Assembly (NCBI RefSeq): GCF_016801865.2
Contig: NC_068937.1
Span: forward strand, 111,462,994-111,526,993
DNA: 64,000 bases
From: Culex pipiens pallens
Lineage: Eukaryota; Arthropoda; Insecta; Diptera; Culicidae
Reading direction: 5' to 3'
This document shows positions 21,798 to 32,916 of this stretch, piece after piece. The position numbers and the translations under genes were made by a program. A model generated the notes under the pieces. The model did no database searches. It saw only the letters and a program-made list of their open reading frames with translations, and was not told where the DNA came from. Positions within the stretch are counted from its first letter, which is position 1; the number at the start of each line of letters is the position of its first letter.

Positions 21798-23181
21798 GAT
21801 TAAACTTCAGGGTAAGAACAACATCATTCGCAAATTTTAATCCAATCTGGATTGCTTCCATCATGGATGTAGCATTACTCATTGTTTGAATCAAACCAAA
21901 CAGTGAGTTTTGCAAAAAAGTCATTTTTTCAAACGTAACATCGCCGAGATCAGAAGATCCCAAAGCGTTGCCAGCAGAAAAATTTTCAAATGAGATTTGA
22001 GGTACCTGCCCAATTTCAGAAAGATTGGTAGAGGATTTAAAATTCGTGGATGAACCCGAAACGACGTTAGCATAAGAAATGCCATTGTTGTTACCTAACT
22101 TTTCCACGGTAGGGGTATTTCTAGAATTGTTCGAGTGAGACAGAACGAACGTTTGATTTAAAGATGCAGGTACAACCTGACTTTGAGAAAATTTCGGTTT
22201 GGATTTCGGCTGATGCTTAGCACGAGAATCCAAAACCTTTTTTCTGATGGGGCAATCCCAGAAATTTGATTTGTGATTTCCACCACAATTTGCACATTTA
22301 AATTGGGTGACTTCTTTCACGGGACAATTGTCCTTGTCGTGAGAAGAATCCCCGCAAACCATGCATTTTGGAACCATGGCGCAATGATCAGTACCGTGAC
22401 CGAATGCCTGGCAACGCCGGCACTGGGTCAGATTCTGGCCATTACCGCCATGTTTCTTAAAATGCTCCCACTTTACCCGTACATGGAACAAAAACTGAAC
22501 TTTGTCCAAAAGTTTCAAATTGTTGATTTCATTTCTGTTGAAATGAATCAGATAAAATTGTGAAGTCAAACCAAAGCGAGAAATATTCCCGTTTGATTTT
22601 TTCTTCATCGGTATTACTTGGGATGGGGCAAAGCCAAGCAACACCTTAAGTTCGTTTTTGATCTCATCCACCGACAAGTCGTTGGAGAGACCTTTCAAGA
22701 CCGCCTTGAATGGCCGAGCTTTCTTGGTCTCATACGTGTAGAAATTGTGTTTGTGGTTTTTCAAATAACCAACAAAAGTTTGGTGATCTTGTAAAGATTC
22801 CGTCAACAAGCGACATTCTCCTCTTCGACCAAGCTGGAACGAAACCTTCAAATTGCAAGTTTCCTTGCAATTCTTCAGTTGCGTTCGAAAGCTGGCCAAA
22901 TCGGAGACGGAAGTCACTACAATTGGCGGAGCCTTTACTCGTTTCTCGACGGCAGAAGGCTCAGTACGAGGAGAAGGTTCCTTGTCATCAGTTTCGGATA
23001 AAACACCGAAACTGTTTGTCAATGGAATTGGAGGATTGACCTCACATTCAGAATCAGAATCAGACCTCAGAAGAGGCTGTTTTCTTTTTCTGTTTCCGTT
23101 AGCCGGTTTAGCGTTCAAACGCTTCACCGACGTAACGACCAAATCTTCAGAAGATTTGCGTTTACCTTTGTTTTGACGCAT
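21784..23181 (-). CDS. LINE ORF1, gag-like nucleic-acid-binding protein
   Basis: A 465-residue protein. Jockey-type ORF1 proteins bind element RNA, form ribonucleoprotein particles and can direct them to the nucleus. The N-terminus (1-85) is basic and low-complexity, with RKRKQP near 31-36. Residues about 150-230 (RPFKAVLKGL..., SRFGLTSQFYLIHF) fit the PRE_C2HC/RRM-like region that precedes the knuckles in arthropod Jockey gag proteins. Three zinc knuckles follow: C254-C257-H262-C267 and C273-C276-H281-C286 (both CX2CX4HX4C), then C296-C299-H303-C310 (CX2CX3HX6C). The C-terminal part is polar and Ser/Asn-rich. The start is the first Met after the 217-nt 5' UTR. The last codons overlap the ORF2 start by 14 nt. 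No frameshift or stop is seen. Confidence 0.95.
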   Translation of the reverse strand: MRQNKGKRKSSEDLVVTSVKRLNAKPANGNRKRKQPLLRSDSDSECEVNPPIPLTNSFGVLSETDDKEPSPRTEPSAVEKRVKAPPIVVTSVSDLASFRTQLKNCKETCNLKVSFQLGRRGECRLLTESLQDHQTFVGYLKNHKHNFYTYETKKARPFKAVLKGLSNDLSVDEIKNELKVLLGFAPSQVIPMKKKSNGNISRFGLTSQFYLIHFNRNEINNLKLLDKVQFLFHVRVKWEHFKKHGGNGQNLTQCRRCQAFGHGTDHCAMVPKCMVCGDSSHDKDNCPVKEVTQFKCANCGGNHKSNFWDCPIRKKVLDSRAKHQPKSKPKFSQSQVVPASLNQTFVLSHSNNSRNTPTVEKLGNNNGISYANVVSGSSTNFKSSTNLSEIGQVPQISFENFSAGNALGSSDLGDVTFEKMTFLQNSLFGLIQTMSNATSMMEAIQIGLKFANDVVLTLKFNHGSK

Positions 23182-23365
23182 TTTGCAAGCAAAGTTCTCT
23201 TAAAAAGATGGCTTCGTTTGTAAAATACAACAAAATTTCAGGTGGTGTTAGTCTTGAAAAGACTGTTTAGAATTTTGGTAAATAACTCAGGTAGTCTTTA
23301 AAAGACTGTGAATTTTGTTTTGAAATAACTCTGAGCTTAGGTAGTAAAAAATACCGCAGCTCTAG

Positions 23366-23399
23366 TGTCCGTTCACCACGAAGGTTCGCAAGACACTGA
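23366..23399 (-). promoter_or_regulatory. Internal Pol II promoter of the LINE (Inr + DPE)
   Basis: Reading the minus strand, the element starts CAGTGT with T just outside, giving TCAGTG, which is 5 of 6 to the insect Inr TCAKTY (A+1 at 23397). GGACA occupies exactly +28 to +32 (23370-23366), matching the DPE consensus RGWYV. Downstream-only promoters of this kind let Jockey-type LINEs start transcription at their own first base. The first T of the Inr comes from the target site. Confidence 0.7.
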
Positions 23400-23412
23400 C
23401 AGCAATGAGAAT

Positions 23413-25556
23413 GGTTAGAGAGTTTTCGTTGTGAACTTTGTTAACTTAGCTTGACGTCACATCGGAGAAAATAAATAAAATATAGATAAAGGTGAAGGAT
23501 TTGGCCTATCGAAGTGAAGAAATTGGATCCCAATTGGAATCTCTCCCCTAAAACCCCTCTGAATCGATAACCACGCAAACAGAAAGTAATCGATTGTGCA
23601 TTTCGCACCTTAGTTTGCTTAAAGCACGTTTTATCTCATCAACGGCATGCACTATTTGCGAAGACGAGAAGCCATCTGAGAGACAATGGCGGCCTGCCTG
23701 TGAATGGCGGTTATCATTCGCGAGCGATGCACAATTAGTGATTGATCTTGCCTCCCGGCGTCGTCACCGTCGTTGTCGTGGTTTTGCGATGCTGTAACAG
23801 TCGTCTTCTTTACCATTCACCGCGGTAGACTCATTGACCGGCTTTCGGTGGGCGTCGGATGCGGTGGAAAAGCTTTCTTTGCGATTGCGGGAAGTGATTG
23901 TGGCGATTTAGATTAGGGGATTTTCCTTATTGAATCGTTATGAAGGTGGGATCTCGTGCTTTGGATGCGGTTGCCGATGGGGAAGTTTTCGTTCCGGGTT
24001 CAATAGGTTAGACTCAATTAGCGATTCTGGTGTGTCATTTGCTGTAATAATGCAATCTTGATAGTAAAATGGTCACAAATTAAGGTTTTGCTTTGCAATT
24101 TTGAACGGGTTGATTTCGTAAGTAGTACATTCAGATGATAACGTGTCTAGAGGACACTTGAGATTTCGCAAAATGTGCTAATTTATACATTTTTTTAAAA
24201 GCTTATAGATTATATAAAATATAGAGTGGTTATTGAGCCACAATACCAGCGCGTGAATTTAAATTCATAGAGTAAATTCTACAATTTTAAAAATGAGTTC
24301 TATTCCCCCTAATACGGCAACCCTGTATCAAGTTATGATCACTTTACTTGATTTATGTCCTTTTTTGCAAATCTCGGATCTCAATTATCCGAATAGAAAT
24401 GAGTTTGCTGCTTGGTTTTCTGCATTTCCAAAGAGCTAAGTTGTTTTTAAGTTTTTAAGCAAAAATTATCTTAGTTTTTGTTAGTTAGCATTCAAATAAA
24501 CCATTAGTTTTTTTTATCTCGTTAGTGCTTTTTTATAACTTTGGGAATATTCTTAAACATACTTAAAACGAGCTATGTGATGTAAAAACAGGGCATTATT
24601 AATCCTACGATAAATAAACAAACAAAAAAAACACACTTAATGACAGTGTTTTAACGTGTTTGAACTGACGTCGAAGAAATTTTCTCCTTGGCAAACAAGT
24701 GCCGTTTTTAGAACACTTCTCTCTCGCAAAACAACATTTTAAACCGTTCAAATCTCAACTTTATTGCATTACAGACACCCGTCAGGGACCTTCCATGCAT
24801 TCCGTAACGCAACAGCTAAATAAACGATTTCGGAGCGAATGTCAACTTTATTTTTCGCTCACGATCGTGTTAGTGTTGACCACTAAACGCACACCCTGAA
24901 ACGCACATCGCAGTTGGCAAACGTGAAGGCCTTCACACTGTTTGCCCTCTCATCGCCGAACGACGTTGATCGCACAAGTGACGGATGCGTTCGGGAGGTG
25001 ACTTCTCAATTACGGACGTCAGAATCGAGGTACCTGCTGATGGAAATAATTTCGTTTGAGGTGACTTTAGTGAAGTGAAAAGTGAGAGTGCTGTCAATTC
25101 TGTCAATCTGTCAAACTCTGTCAAGGTTATGTGTTCAACACTCGAAACTTGGCCAACCCCCACAGGTTTGCACAAGTTTCGAAACGTGAACATTCCAACC
25201 GATCTGTCAATGGAGTTCCTCGCACATGGGACAACCATTCGTGCCGCGCAAAAGTTCTGCCCGAGCAAACTTGCGCTGAGGACACTTCGATTTTTTTTTG
25301 TTTTGCACCGACCGACTATGTACACACATCCAACGAGTTTCAGCCCCTCCGTTTAAGGCACCTAGAGTGGCTGATGGAGCTTAACCTCAAAGCTCCGGTG
25401 GTCGGTCGGCGGTTGTTGTTGTTGTTGTTGCTGCTGTTGCTTGAGTTTGCCGTAGCTGTTGCAAGAGCTGTGCGCGGCAACAGCAAAAGCCGAGGTGCTG
25501 CTGCTCAACAAGTTTCCACCACCCCAAAAAAGCTAGCTCGCCCGAAACGCAGCGAT
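23413..25556. other. Unique non-coding DNA upstream of a candidate promoter
   Basis: Flank of the LINE insertion, then moderately GC-rich DNA with AT-rich parts near 24150-24600. Frames of 107-209 codons overlap on both strands near 22.8-25.7 kb, but none has a domain; the longest (from 25131) includes a leucine run made by TTG/CTG repeats. A TGTCAA cluster (25092-25210) and a promoter follow. Confidence 0.4.
25092..25210. promoter_or_regulatory. Cluster of TGTCAA motifs
   Basis: TGTCAA at 25092, 25101, 25109, 25119 and 25205 on the plus strand. The first four are only 8-10 bp apart. TGTCA is the core recognised by TALE homeodomain proteins of the TGIF/Achintya-Vismay type. The cluster ends about 350 bp upstream of the Inr+DPE promoter at 25559. 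Role inferred. Confidence 0.35.
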
Positions 25557-25591
25557 TCAGTTTCAGTCGGACACTCAACGCCAGAGGACGT
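25557..25591 (+). promoter_or_regulatory. Candidate core promoter 1 (Inr + DPE)
   Basis: TCAGTT at 25557-25562 is a perfect insect Inr, with A+1 at 25559. GGACGT begins at exactly +28 (25586-25591) and matches the DPE consensus. There is no TATA box. GGCAACACT lies 152 bp downstream (25711). The transcript beyond is unclear: no strong donor stands out before 26.4 kb, and a 36-codon frame starting at 26340 is unrecognised. Confidence 0.5.
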
Positions 25592-28324
25592 CCATTGGTC
25601 GCAGTTTGTACGGGTTGTTCTTTCGCATTCGCCCCCACTCCTGCTGGGTTTGCCTTGGGTGGTCGCTTCCGAAAGGTTTGTTTCGTGTGGTTTTGTGGAA
25701 CGACGAGTTTGGCAACACTTCACCTTCCTCCCAGGATTACTGAAAGTGGAATTACGCTGAAGGAACGGGAAGAACTGCAAGGAAGTCTTCGCATCAGGAT
25801 ACTAGGGTCTAGAAACAGTGATGTTAAGGGTTAATCAAAGTGTAACTCTTGAGCTTAACGAAAAGAAAAAAAAATGAGTCCAATGCGTGTATTAATTGGT
25901 GGAATCGAAAACGGAAAATTATATAACACAAAGAAGAAAAGCCAAAGTTGTGAATGGAAAGCAAAGCAGCTGCGAGGAGGAAAAATCGGTGCCACGAGCA
26001 ATATGAGCAATCGAACGCGTGTGTGTCTGAGAGTCTGAAGAAACGCTGAATGATCAACGGCAGTGAGACAGAGAGAAGGAGGAAAATCTAACCGCCAAAC
26101 TCAGAGAAGGAATTTCATGAAAACGAGTTTTTCTTTGGTGGGCTCAAGCCTTTTGAATTTTTTTTGTGCGAAAAATAAACTATTATAGCAAGAAATATAC
26201 AAAAGTGTCGGCGTGTATCTGTCTGTGTGTGTGTGACTGTGACGAGTCGGACTGTGGAAAACGAGTTTTTCGTGCTGCCATTAGACTACTAACTACAACA
26301 TAGCAGCTCTGAGCTCTAAGCCTAGCCGAATAGTAGGCCATGTTGCACAAATCTGGTTGCTGCTACGAGCCGATCGGCGGTGACTACTGCGATTGGCGCT
26401 GCTGGTGGTGGCTTAATCGGCACCGACTGGATTGGCGACCACCTTGACGACTTGAATTACCCACCCTTGCATTCCGAGGAGAGGTGGCCAAAGGCCGTCC
26501 GTGATGGCGGGTTCTCGGAGGATTCGGCATGACGAGAATAGGGGATTTGTGGGGCTTTTGAACAGAAGATGAGAATTGAAATGGATTTTCAAAGTCATCA
26601 AAATAAACAAGTTACACTTACTTACAAAATATGAAAACAGCAATATTCGTATTCACAATATAAGAAATTCAGTGACTTATAACAGATTTAACGTTCACAC
26701 TAAAATGTTCTGAAACTTCTACAAGAGATTTTCCAACAAGTGTCAGAAGACGATGCTCTGATATAAAGATAAAAAAGATAGATTTATGGTTTGTTTAAAA
26801 AAAAAACCGTTCCATAAAATCTGTTTTTGTGTAGATTTTTGAATTTGTTCTCGAACTTGTTTTCTTAAAAACTTGGGAGGTGTCTGTATCCGTTCTTAAA
26901 AATTTAAGCCCTCCAACATTCGAAAACTATTTTTCAAACCCACATTTTTATGGACTCACAATTTTGGACCGGTCAATACTCCTTTTAGAGGTTTTTTTTT
27001 TTTAATTTTTCACAGTCAACAGATTCAAATTAAAATAATTCAATTTTTCAATAAAATTTATCCGAAAGCTTGCACCTTAACCTGATTGTGTCCACATGTT
27101 TGTTTTTATGTTTTTTTTCTCATTCAATTTTTGGGTTTATACATAATCATACACTAAACATAAAATTACAGGTCCCAGCCCATTCTCGATCGAATGATCG
27201 ACAAGTCGTCAAGTCGAAACATAGACGCCTTCGCTATAGGGACGTGGCGTTACATCGTGCTGCCACCTGGTTTTTTTAAGTGCAAGAGTGGAAAAGTGCT
27301 GAGTCATCGTCTAAAAATAGACAGCGTCCTATCTCGCCCAGCAAAATGAAGTCGATAAAATAGTCGGTTTCGATGCGAAAAAGTGGAAAACGTGGTCTAA
27401 AAATAGCGACGCCATCCCCCTATTCTGGCTTGTTGGCATATGACGGCAAGGTGCACTATCAATACATTTATTTTATTATTATTAATATTTTTTGTTATTT
27501 ATGTAACGTTGAATTTTACCTGGTTCAATAATTCGGTAAACTCTCAAAAGAACATCAATGAGTGAACGATTTTTTCAAGAATCTCTCTGTTACCTGCCTT
27601 ACCAGAAGATTTGATATTTTCCACATTGTTTACAAACATTGATCGTCTGCGAAACTCTTTAAATAGACATGCACGAAAGATTGCAGAAGCGTTTTGTGAC
27701 TTTCATTTGACATATTGTTTTTCCTATCAACAATAGAGCTTTATGACGTTTCGCGTACACACACTAGCGCACCATTTGATTTTGCTGGCCGGACAAAATT
27801 TAACCTCAATCTTTTTCGTGTACGTACACGCAATACATGCGCACGTAGATAACTCTATTCAGCAAAAAAAAAATAATGACAGGATGTTACTTTTTTGGCA
27901 GCAAATTTAAACCGAATTCATTACTTATTCAATACCGTGACATAACTTTGACGGAAACAATTGAGCAAAGCAGAGCACCGCGCTGTTTTCTCTCAAATTC
28001 AGTCAAAAGGCGCTTCAAATCGTGCAACAATTTTCCGTTAAGGTCAACCAATTACGCCACCTTTTGGCAGCAGTCTCTTTGGCTTCCTTTTTGTCAAAAC
28101 AAAGGAGCCTCACCGGCGGCTGTGTGGATGTCCGGACAAAAAGCAAATGAGAAAAGAAAAACAACGAAAAAACGCAACACTAGCGCGAAACTGTTGCTAA
28201 TTTTAGACATTTCAATAACTTCCGTCTCGCGGAGATCGCGGTGATTGGTTGGTTGCTTTTTGCATCAGCAATTCGTTCGAATGCTAACAGAAAAAAAAAC
28301 AAACAAAATTGCAGCAACAAATTA
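25592..28324. other. Unique DNA downstream of candidate promoter 1
   Basis: 25592-26400 looks like leader sequence: moderate GC, GT-rich stretch near 26218. An ATG at 26340 opens a 36-codon frame that is rich in Cys and Trp (SGCCYEPIGGDYCDW) and unrecognised. 26640-27060 is AT-rich. 27180-27440 contains TCTAAAAATAG twice (near 27310 and 27398) and may be a dispersed repeat. No supported gene. Confidence 0.35.
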
Positions 28325-28326
28325 TA

Positions 28327-28600
28327 CTGTCAAAGTGACAGGTACAAAACGATTGCACGTCTCACAAATGGTGCTGTGTTTAGGTAGCTCTACCTTACTT
28401 TCCCAGTTTTCTTAATCAAGAAAAACAAACGGTGCATCCCGCTCATACTACATGTGAACATACACTTAAATGCACTGTTTGTTTACCAACCAATTACGGT
28501 CCTTTTGACAACCAAACGAGCCAAGTTACCTGAACAAAATTAATCAAATAACTCTTTTGTTAAGCGTGCAATTGTTTTAATACATCTGTCACTTTGACAG
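28327..28600. mobile_element. TA-flanked MITE with CTGTCAAAGTGACAG ends
   Basis: CTGTCAAAGTGACAG at 28327-28341 and its exact reverse complement at 28586-28600, each with TA outside (28325-28326 and 28601-28602). TA duplication with short perfect inverted ends is the Tc1/mariner pattern. The interior of 244 bp has no frame. The element is inferred from termini only. Confidence 0.55.
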
Positions 28601-28602
28601 TA

Positions 28603-31111
28603 CTTCAAAGATGACAGATGCCGAGAGGGTAGCCACTCTTCATCATTTGTTGCTTTAACTTATGTTTGCTCAGTGAGATTTTAGGTTTTTTTGGAGATTG
28701 TCGATAAAAAACTAAATTTTCGATTAAATCTCTGCCCCTCACGTCGTAGTGATTGCCAGAAAAAGGGGAGGATCTGGTTCGAACAACAACAAAAAAATCA
28801 GTATCTCACCCTTGGGCCATCATTAGTGGCGCCCCTCTGCGGCCTTTTCTGCACTGACGGTAAAGTTGATGAACGTTTTTTGTTGTGCCTGTGGCAAATT
28901 TTGATTATCCGCACCGGTTCCGTTTATTTTCGAAGGTGTTACATGATGCGGAAAATGAGTTTCCGTCCGATCATGGGCACCGGTAGGCCTTTTGTGGGGT
29001 AAATCCGACTCACTTTTGAGTCATGAGTTAAATTCACTTAAATCAAATGATGTAAACTCGTCTTGTTTTCGATTCGTCGTTCAAATGTCAAGACCACGTT
29101 ACACGTTAGCGCAATCATGCTCAAAATTAAACCTCAAACCACGATTTTGCCGAAAATACGTTCGGTACACAATCCCGCAGATCAACTTCTCCAAATCACG
29201 TCCAAAATCCGTCCCATTTGCATAACTTGACATGCGTGCGTGCCACCGATGTGTGTGCGTTCCGGTCACACGTCACGTAGCAAGCCTTGAACTTGCGGTG
29301 ATTTCACCCATGCCTGTTGCGCGCGTATCCAACCAATGCCGACTAGATCAAAGCTGGCGGAGGGGGGGAACCAGTTGACCCCGGTCGGTCAACGCTTGCT
29401 TCTCTCTATCTGATATCACTAGCCAACCAAGGCCAACCTGGGCCTGCTGGTTGTCCTGATTGCCAGCTTTCGTCGGTGTTTTCCAAAATACTTCGCGCGG
29501 ATTTCGCTAGAAATCGCCACGGCCGGTACACGTGCACTCCGAACAGGTGGCCACAGAACGGCGAGCTGACCGCGACGACGAGCGCGCTCCACTATTCATT
29601 ATTGAACACGAAAAACCAATTGAAGGTTAACGGCTCGTTACATGGACCAACACACGTACGCGTACGTCGATGTCTGCGTGTAATGTGGCTGGCACGTTGC
29701 ACGGCCATTAATCAACCATGGGCAGAAACGTTAAGTATCGACCACCACCACCGCCGTGTGTGTCCTTCCGTTTGCAGGACCAAGTTGTCGATAATCGTTC
29801 AGTTTTTTGTTTCGTTAAATATTTACGCGGAGAGTCGTCCTTGGCACGCTACGGTTCAATATCCTAGTGGTTCATTTTTAAAAGCCGCGAGCCAGTTATT
29901 ACGTCGTAAGGGGGGACACCGGCGATGATGGGAACTTGGCGGCCTTGCCCGGAATTTAGGACAATGGGCCCTTTGTGTGCTTTGTATGGCCGATTAATTG
30001 GTCGAAGAAGACGATTTTCGTTTATTTTGGAGTAAACATCGTTGTTTGCAATAAGGCAACAGTAACTTTTTTGGGGTTTTAAAGGTCACATTAAATCAAA
30101 CATAATTAAATTTAAATTCTATTGGAACAATGAAACGAGGTTTACTGAAAGCCCTTTGAATATTAATTTGTTGATAATCTGTGGACCGCTTATTACGATG
30201 TAACAAAACGGCACCTATTATTCGGTGTACTGTGAATGAATCCCGGTCCTCATTCCTAGAACTTAAAATAGTATTTGAGATTTGCAAACTTTGCCGAAGG
30301 TTGCAAAACGACCACACTGACGAATTCAGCAGAACTTGTTTCATCGTCCCGGGTTTTAAGTTTCCCAGGAAACGGAATTTTTTTCCGGAAATTCACGGAA
30401 TCTCGAGAAATTTTTTGATACAGTCATAAAATCAATGTTATTCATTATATATGCCTTTTAGCTTTTCCTTAACCTTAACATTCGAGTTCTGCGACCACCT
30501 TTCAGTCAAATTTGAGTAGTTGAATGCCTTTCAGCATACCAACAACATGTTTTCAGTTTTTCAACCCCGAAATTTGGCCGCCATTTTGGATTTAAAAAAA
30601 TCTAAATCAGCATGTTTGCAGCCATAATCAAGCTCAACAATAAAAAATAAGACAAAAAAAATTTATATTTTTTCTATGATTCGATTATCAGAAGTGAATT
30701 TTTTTCCAAGGCCTTGGATTTTTTCTGTTTTTTTTTGTTTTAACAGAAATTAATTAAAATAGTAAAGCTGTCTTAAGGCTCTGAAAGGCATCATACCCAA
30801 TCGTCCATTTGGTGGCCATGTTTGTTTTAGAAACACATTAAAATCTTGATACAGAATGTATCAAACAAAAAACGGGTTTCTTTGTGTTGTTTGTAGAAGC
30901 GTTTTACATATAGTAATTATTTCTTCATAGCAATTTATTATTTTGGATCCTGAATTCAAAACCATCATTGCCCCAAAAAAGAAATGCACCTTCTACGACC
31001 TTTATTCGTGACATTTATTCTGATTTGCCCAAAATGACGGTGTTTGATGAGAAATGATTGAATATGATTTTTTTTTCAAACTTTAGATCATAAAAATACG
31101 TAAATATAATA
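28603..31111. other. Unique DNA without a supported gene
   Basis: 28.6-30.0 kb is relatively GC-rich and unique, with a 150-codon frame (29476-29928) that has no recognisable motif. 30.1-30.45 kb holds frames on both strands, neither recognisable. 30.45-31.1 kb is AT-rich and resembles sequence around 10.8 kb (TAAAAAATAAGAC), so it may be part of the pogo-like repeat that ends near 31.2 kb. Confidence 0.35.
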
Positions 31112-31212
31112 CAGTCCAGGCTCGATTATCTGAAACCTCGATTATCCGAAGTTTCGATTATCCGAAGTTCGATTGTCCGAAGGATTGTATGAGGCTTTGG
31201 ATAATCAAATCA
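31112..31212. mobile_element. pogo-like terminus, second copy
   Basis: Begins ACAGTCCAGG and carries four tandem variants of TCGATTATCCGAAG (about 31131, 31147, 31163 and 31178), then an inverted TTTGGATAATCAAATCA. It aligns with 10483-10558. A shorter relative, ATCCGAAGTTCTCGGGG, lies near 57820. No linked transposase. Confidence 0.55.
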
Positions 31213-31550
31213 TGACAACAATTTTTTTTCGTATTTTTTAATTTTTTTTTTTTTGAATATTTGATTGCCTTTTAAATAAAAAAAAATGCATTTTTCAATA
31301 CATTATTATCGCCATTTCGGCCGCGATTTGGACGTTTGGATGCCATTCAAATACTCGAATGTTTAGTTTTGAGTAGAAATCTTGACATAGAGACCACCAA
31401 GACCTATGGTTTTCAAGGGCATCTTCTCGTTTTCATTTTTTTTATCAAATATGGCCGTTACAAATTACATTTGAAAGCGGTCCGAAAAATCAGGGGGCAA
31501 AACAATATTTTTTTCAATAAACTTCCAAATTTTGATGGAAATAGAAGTCT

Positions 31551-32730
31551 TAGGGGAGCTGGGGGTAAGACGGCCAGGCGGGGTAAGACGGCCACCCCAC
31601 TGTTTTAATAAGTATACTAATTAATATTACTAAAATGTTTAGCAATACTGTTCCTCATGCTAAATAATGCATATGGAGTCACCTTTGCCAAAAATATTGT
31701 TTGAAATAGTATAAAAATAGCTCAAAATAAAGAAACAATTTTTGAACTTGAAACTGGATGTAATTTTCATGGATTACAACTTAGGCATTTTTGTTAGATA
31801 ACAATATGTTTTCCTGTCTTCAAATATTTTTTCATGTTAAATTGAAGTATTCCCTAAATTATGTCCCTTGAAATAGTTTAAAAAATGCGATGAGCTATTT
31901 ACAAAAAATGTTTAAAAAAATAATTTATTTGGGGGCAAGACGGCCACCTCCTCCGGGGGTAAGACGGCCACCCGTAAGTTGTGGATTTTATTTGATATAG
32001 GTTATATTTTTGACGGGTTTTGACTATTAAGACATATTTGTAGATAAAGAAAAAGCATTTTCGATAAAACTACATCCATTTTTAATCAAAATGCTGTTAA
32101 CTACCATTTCGACAACATTCTTTACTGTGATATAGCAACACTCATTGAATAGTATGAAGTCCTATCAAACTTTTCATAAAAATCGCGAATTTAATATTGT
32201 TTACATAATTTTGATTTACTTATTCTAATCGAAATACACAAACTAATAATTTTGCATCAAATTGTGCTTGTTTTGTAAAAAATGCACAGTTTTTCATAAA
32301 ATGTGGTCGCAATAATATGAAATTCACTGAGCCAAAATATTAAATTTTTTATACAGCATTTTCCTTCACATTTGAAACCTGATTTTTTTCACCCAAAATA
32401 GTTATGATGTTCAGAGAAGTCTGTTTAACCAACCATGTAGGTATTTGGGTGGATTTAGCAAAGTTATTAAGTAAATTTATAGCACTGGCCGTCTTACCCC
32501 ACTTGGGTGGCCGTCTTACCCCGCGTATTTCATATATACACGATTTCAACTATTTTTTTTAAATTGCTGAAAAGTATTGAAAATTGGTTTTTAGACTAAC
32601 TAATTTATGTTATTTCTATAATGGATTAGTAGTAGAACAATATGTACGTAATTTGAGATCAAAATAATCTGTTGTGTAAATTTTATTAGACTTCTCCCTT
32701 AGGGTGGCCGTCTTACCCCCATCTCCCCTA
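31551..32730. mobile_element. TA-flanked element with iterated GGTAAGACGGCCA
   Basis: The left end TAGGGGAGCTGGGGG and the right end CCCCCATCTCCCCTA are inverted copies (TIR about 26 bp, one mismatch), with TA at both edges. The end motif GGTAAGACGGCCA is repeated internally: twice at the left (31564 and 31580), twice near 31930-31970 (one as GCAAGACGGCCA), twice inverted near 32490-32520, and once inverted at the right end. The 1.18-kb interior is AT-rich without a frame. The layout matches 51083-52025. Confidence 0.8.
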
Positions 32731-32916
32731 TCAACTGAAAACAAATTAAAAAGCGTTTTGGGATCGATCGAAAATATTTTGAATTTTTGTGAAATTCCGT
32801 TGTACAGTTATGCAAAAAGTTTTTTGTTTGGCTTAAAAAAAAATTCATCAATACTTCGATATTGATTGCGATACAACTGAGGATGTGTAAAATGAATTTT
32901 AAACCCTTTTTTCATT

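Larger units (their letters stand above)
18917..23398 (-). mobile_element. Full-length Jockey-clade LINE with TSD
   Basis: The element runs from a 5' end at 23398 to an oligo(A) tail (T-run 18917-18925 on the plus strand). The duplication ACAGCAATGAGAA is present at 18904-18916 and at 23399-23411; one further T may belong to it or to the tail. Layout on the minus strand: 5' UTR of 217 nt with an internal promoter, gag-like ORF1, endonuclease/reverse transcriptase ORF2 with a 14-nt overlap, 3' UTR of about 210 nt, AATAAA at 18939-18934, and tail. Both ORFs are open and keep their key residues. That and the perfect TSD suggest a young, possibly active copy. Confidence 0.96.

Noticed and set aside
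25131..25760. 209-codon plus-strand frame with a leucine run
   Set aside because: The leucines come from a TTG/CTG repeat, no domain or signal pattern fits, a minus-strand frame mirrors part of it, and it overlaps the proposed promoter 1.
29476..29928. 150-codon plus-strand frame
   Set aside because: No recognisable domain, no supporting splice or promoter signal, and GC-rich context.
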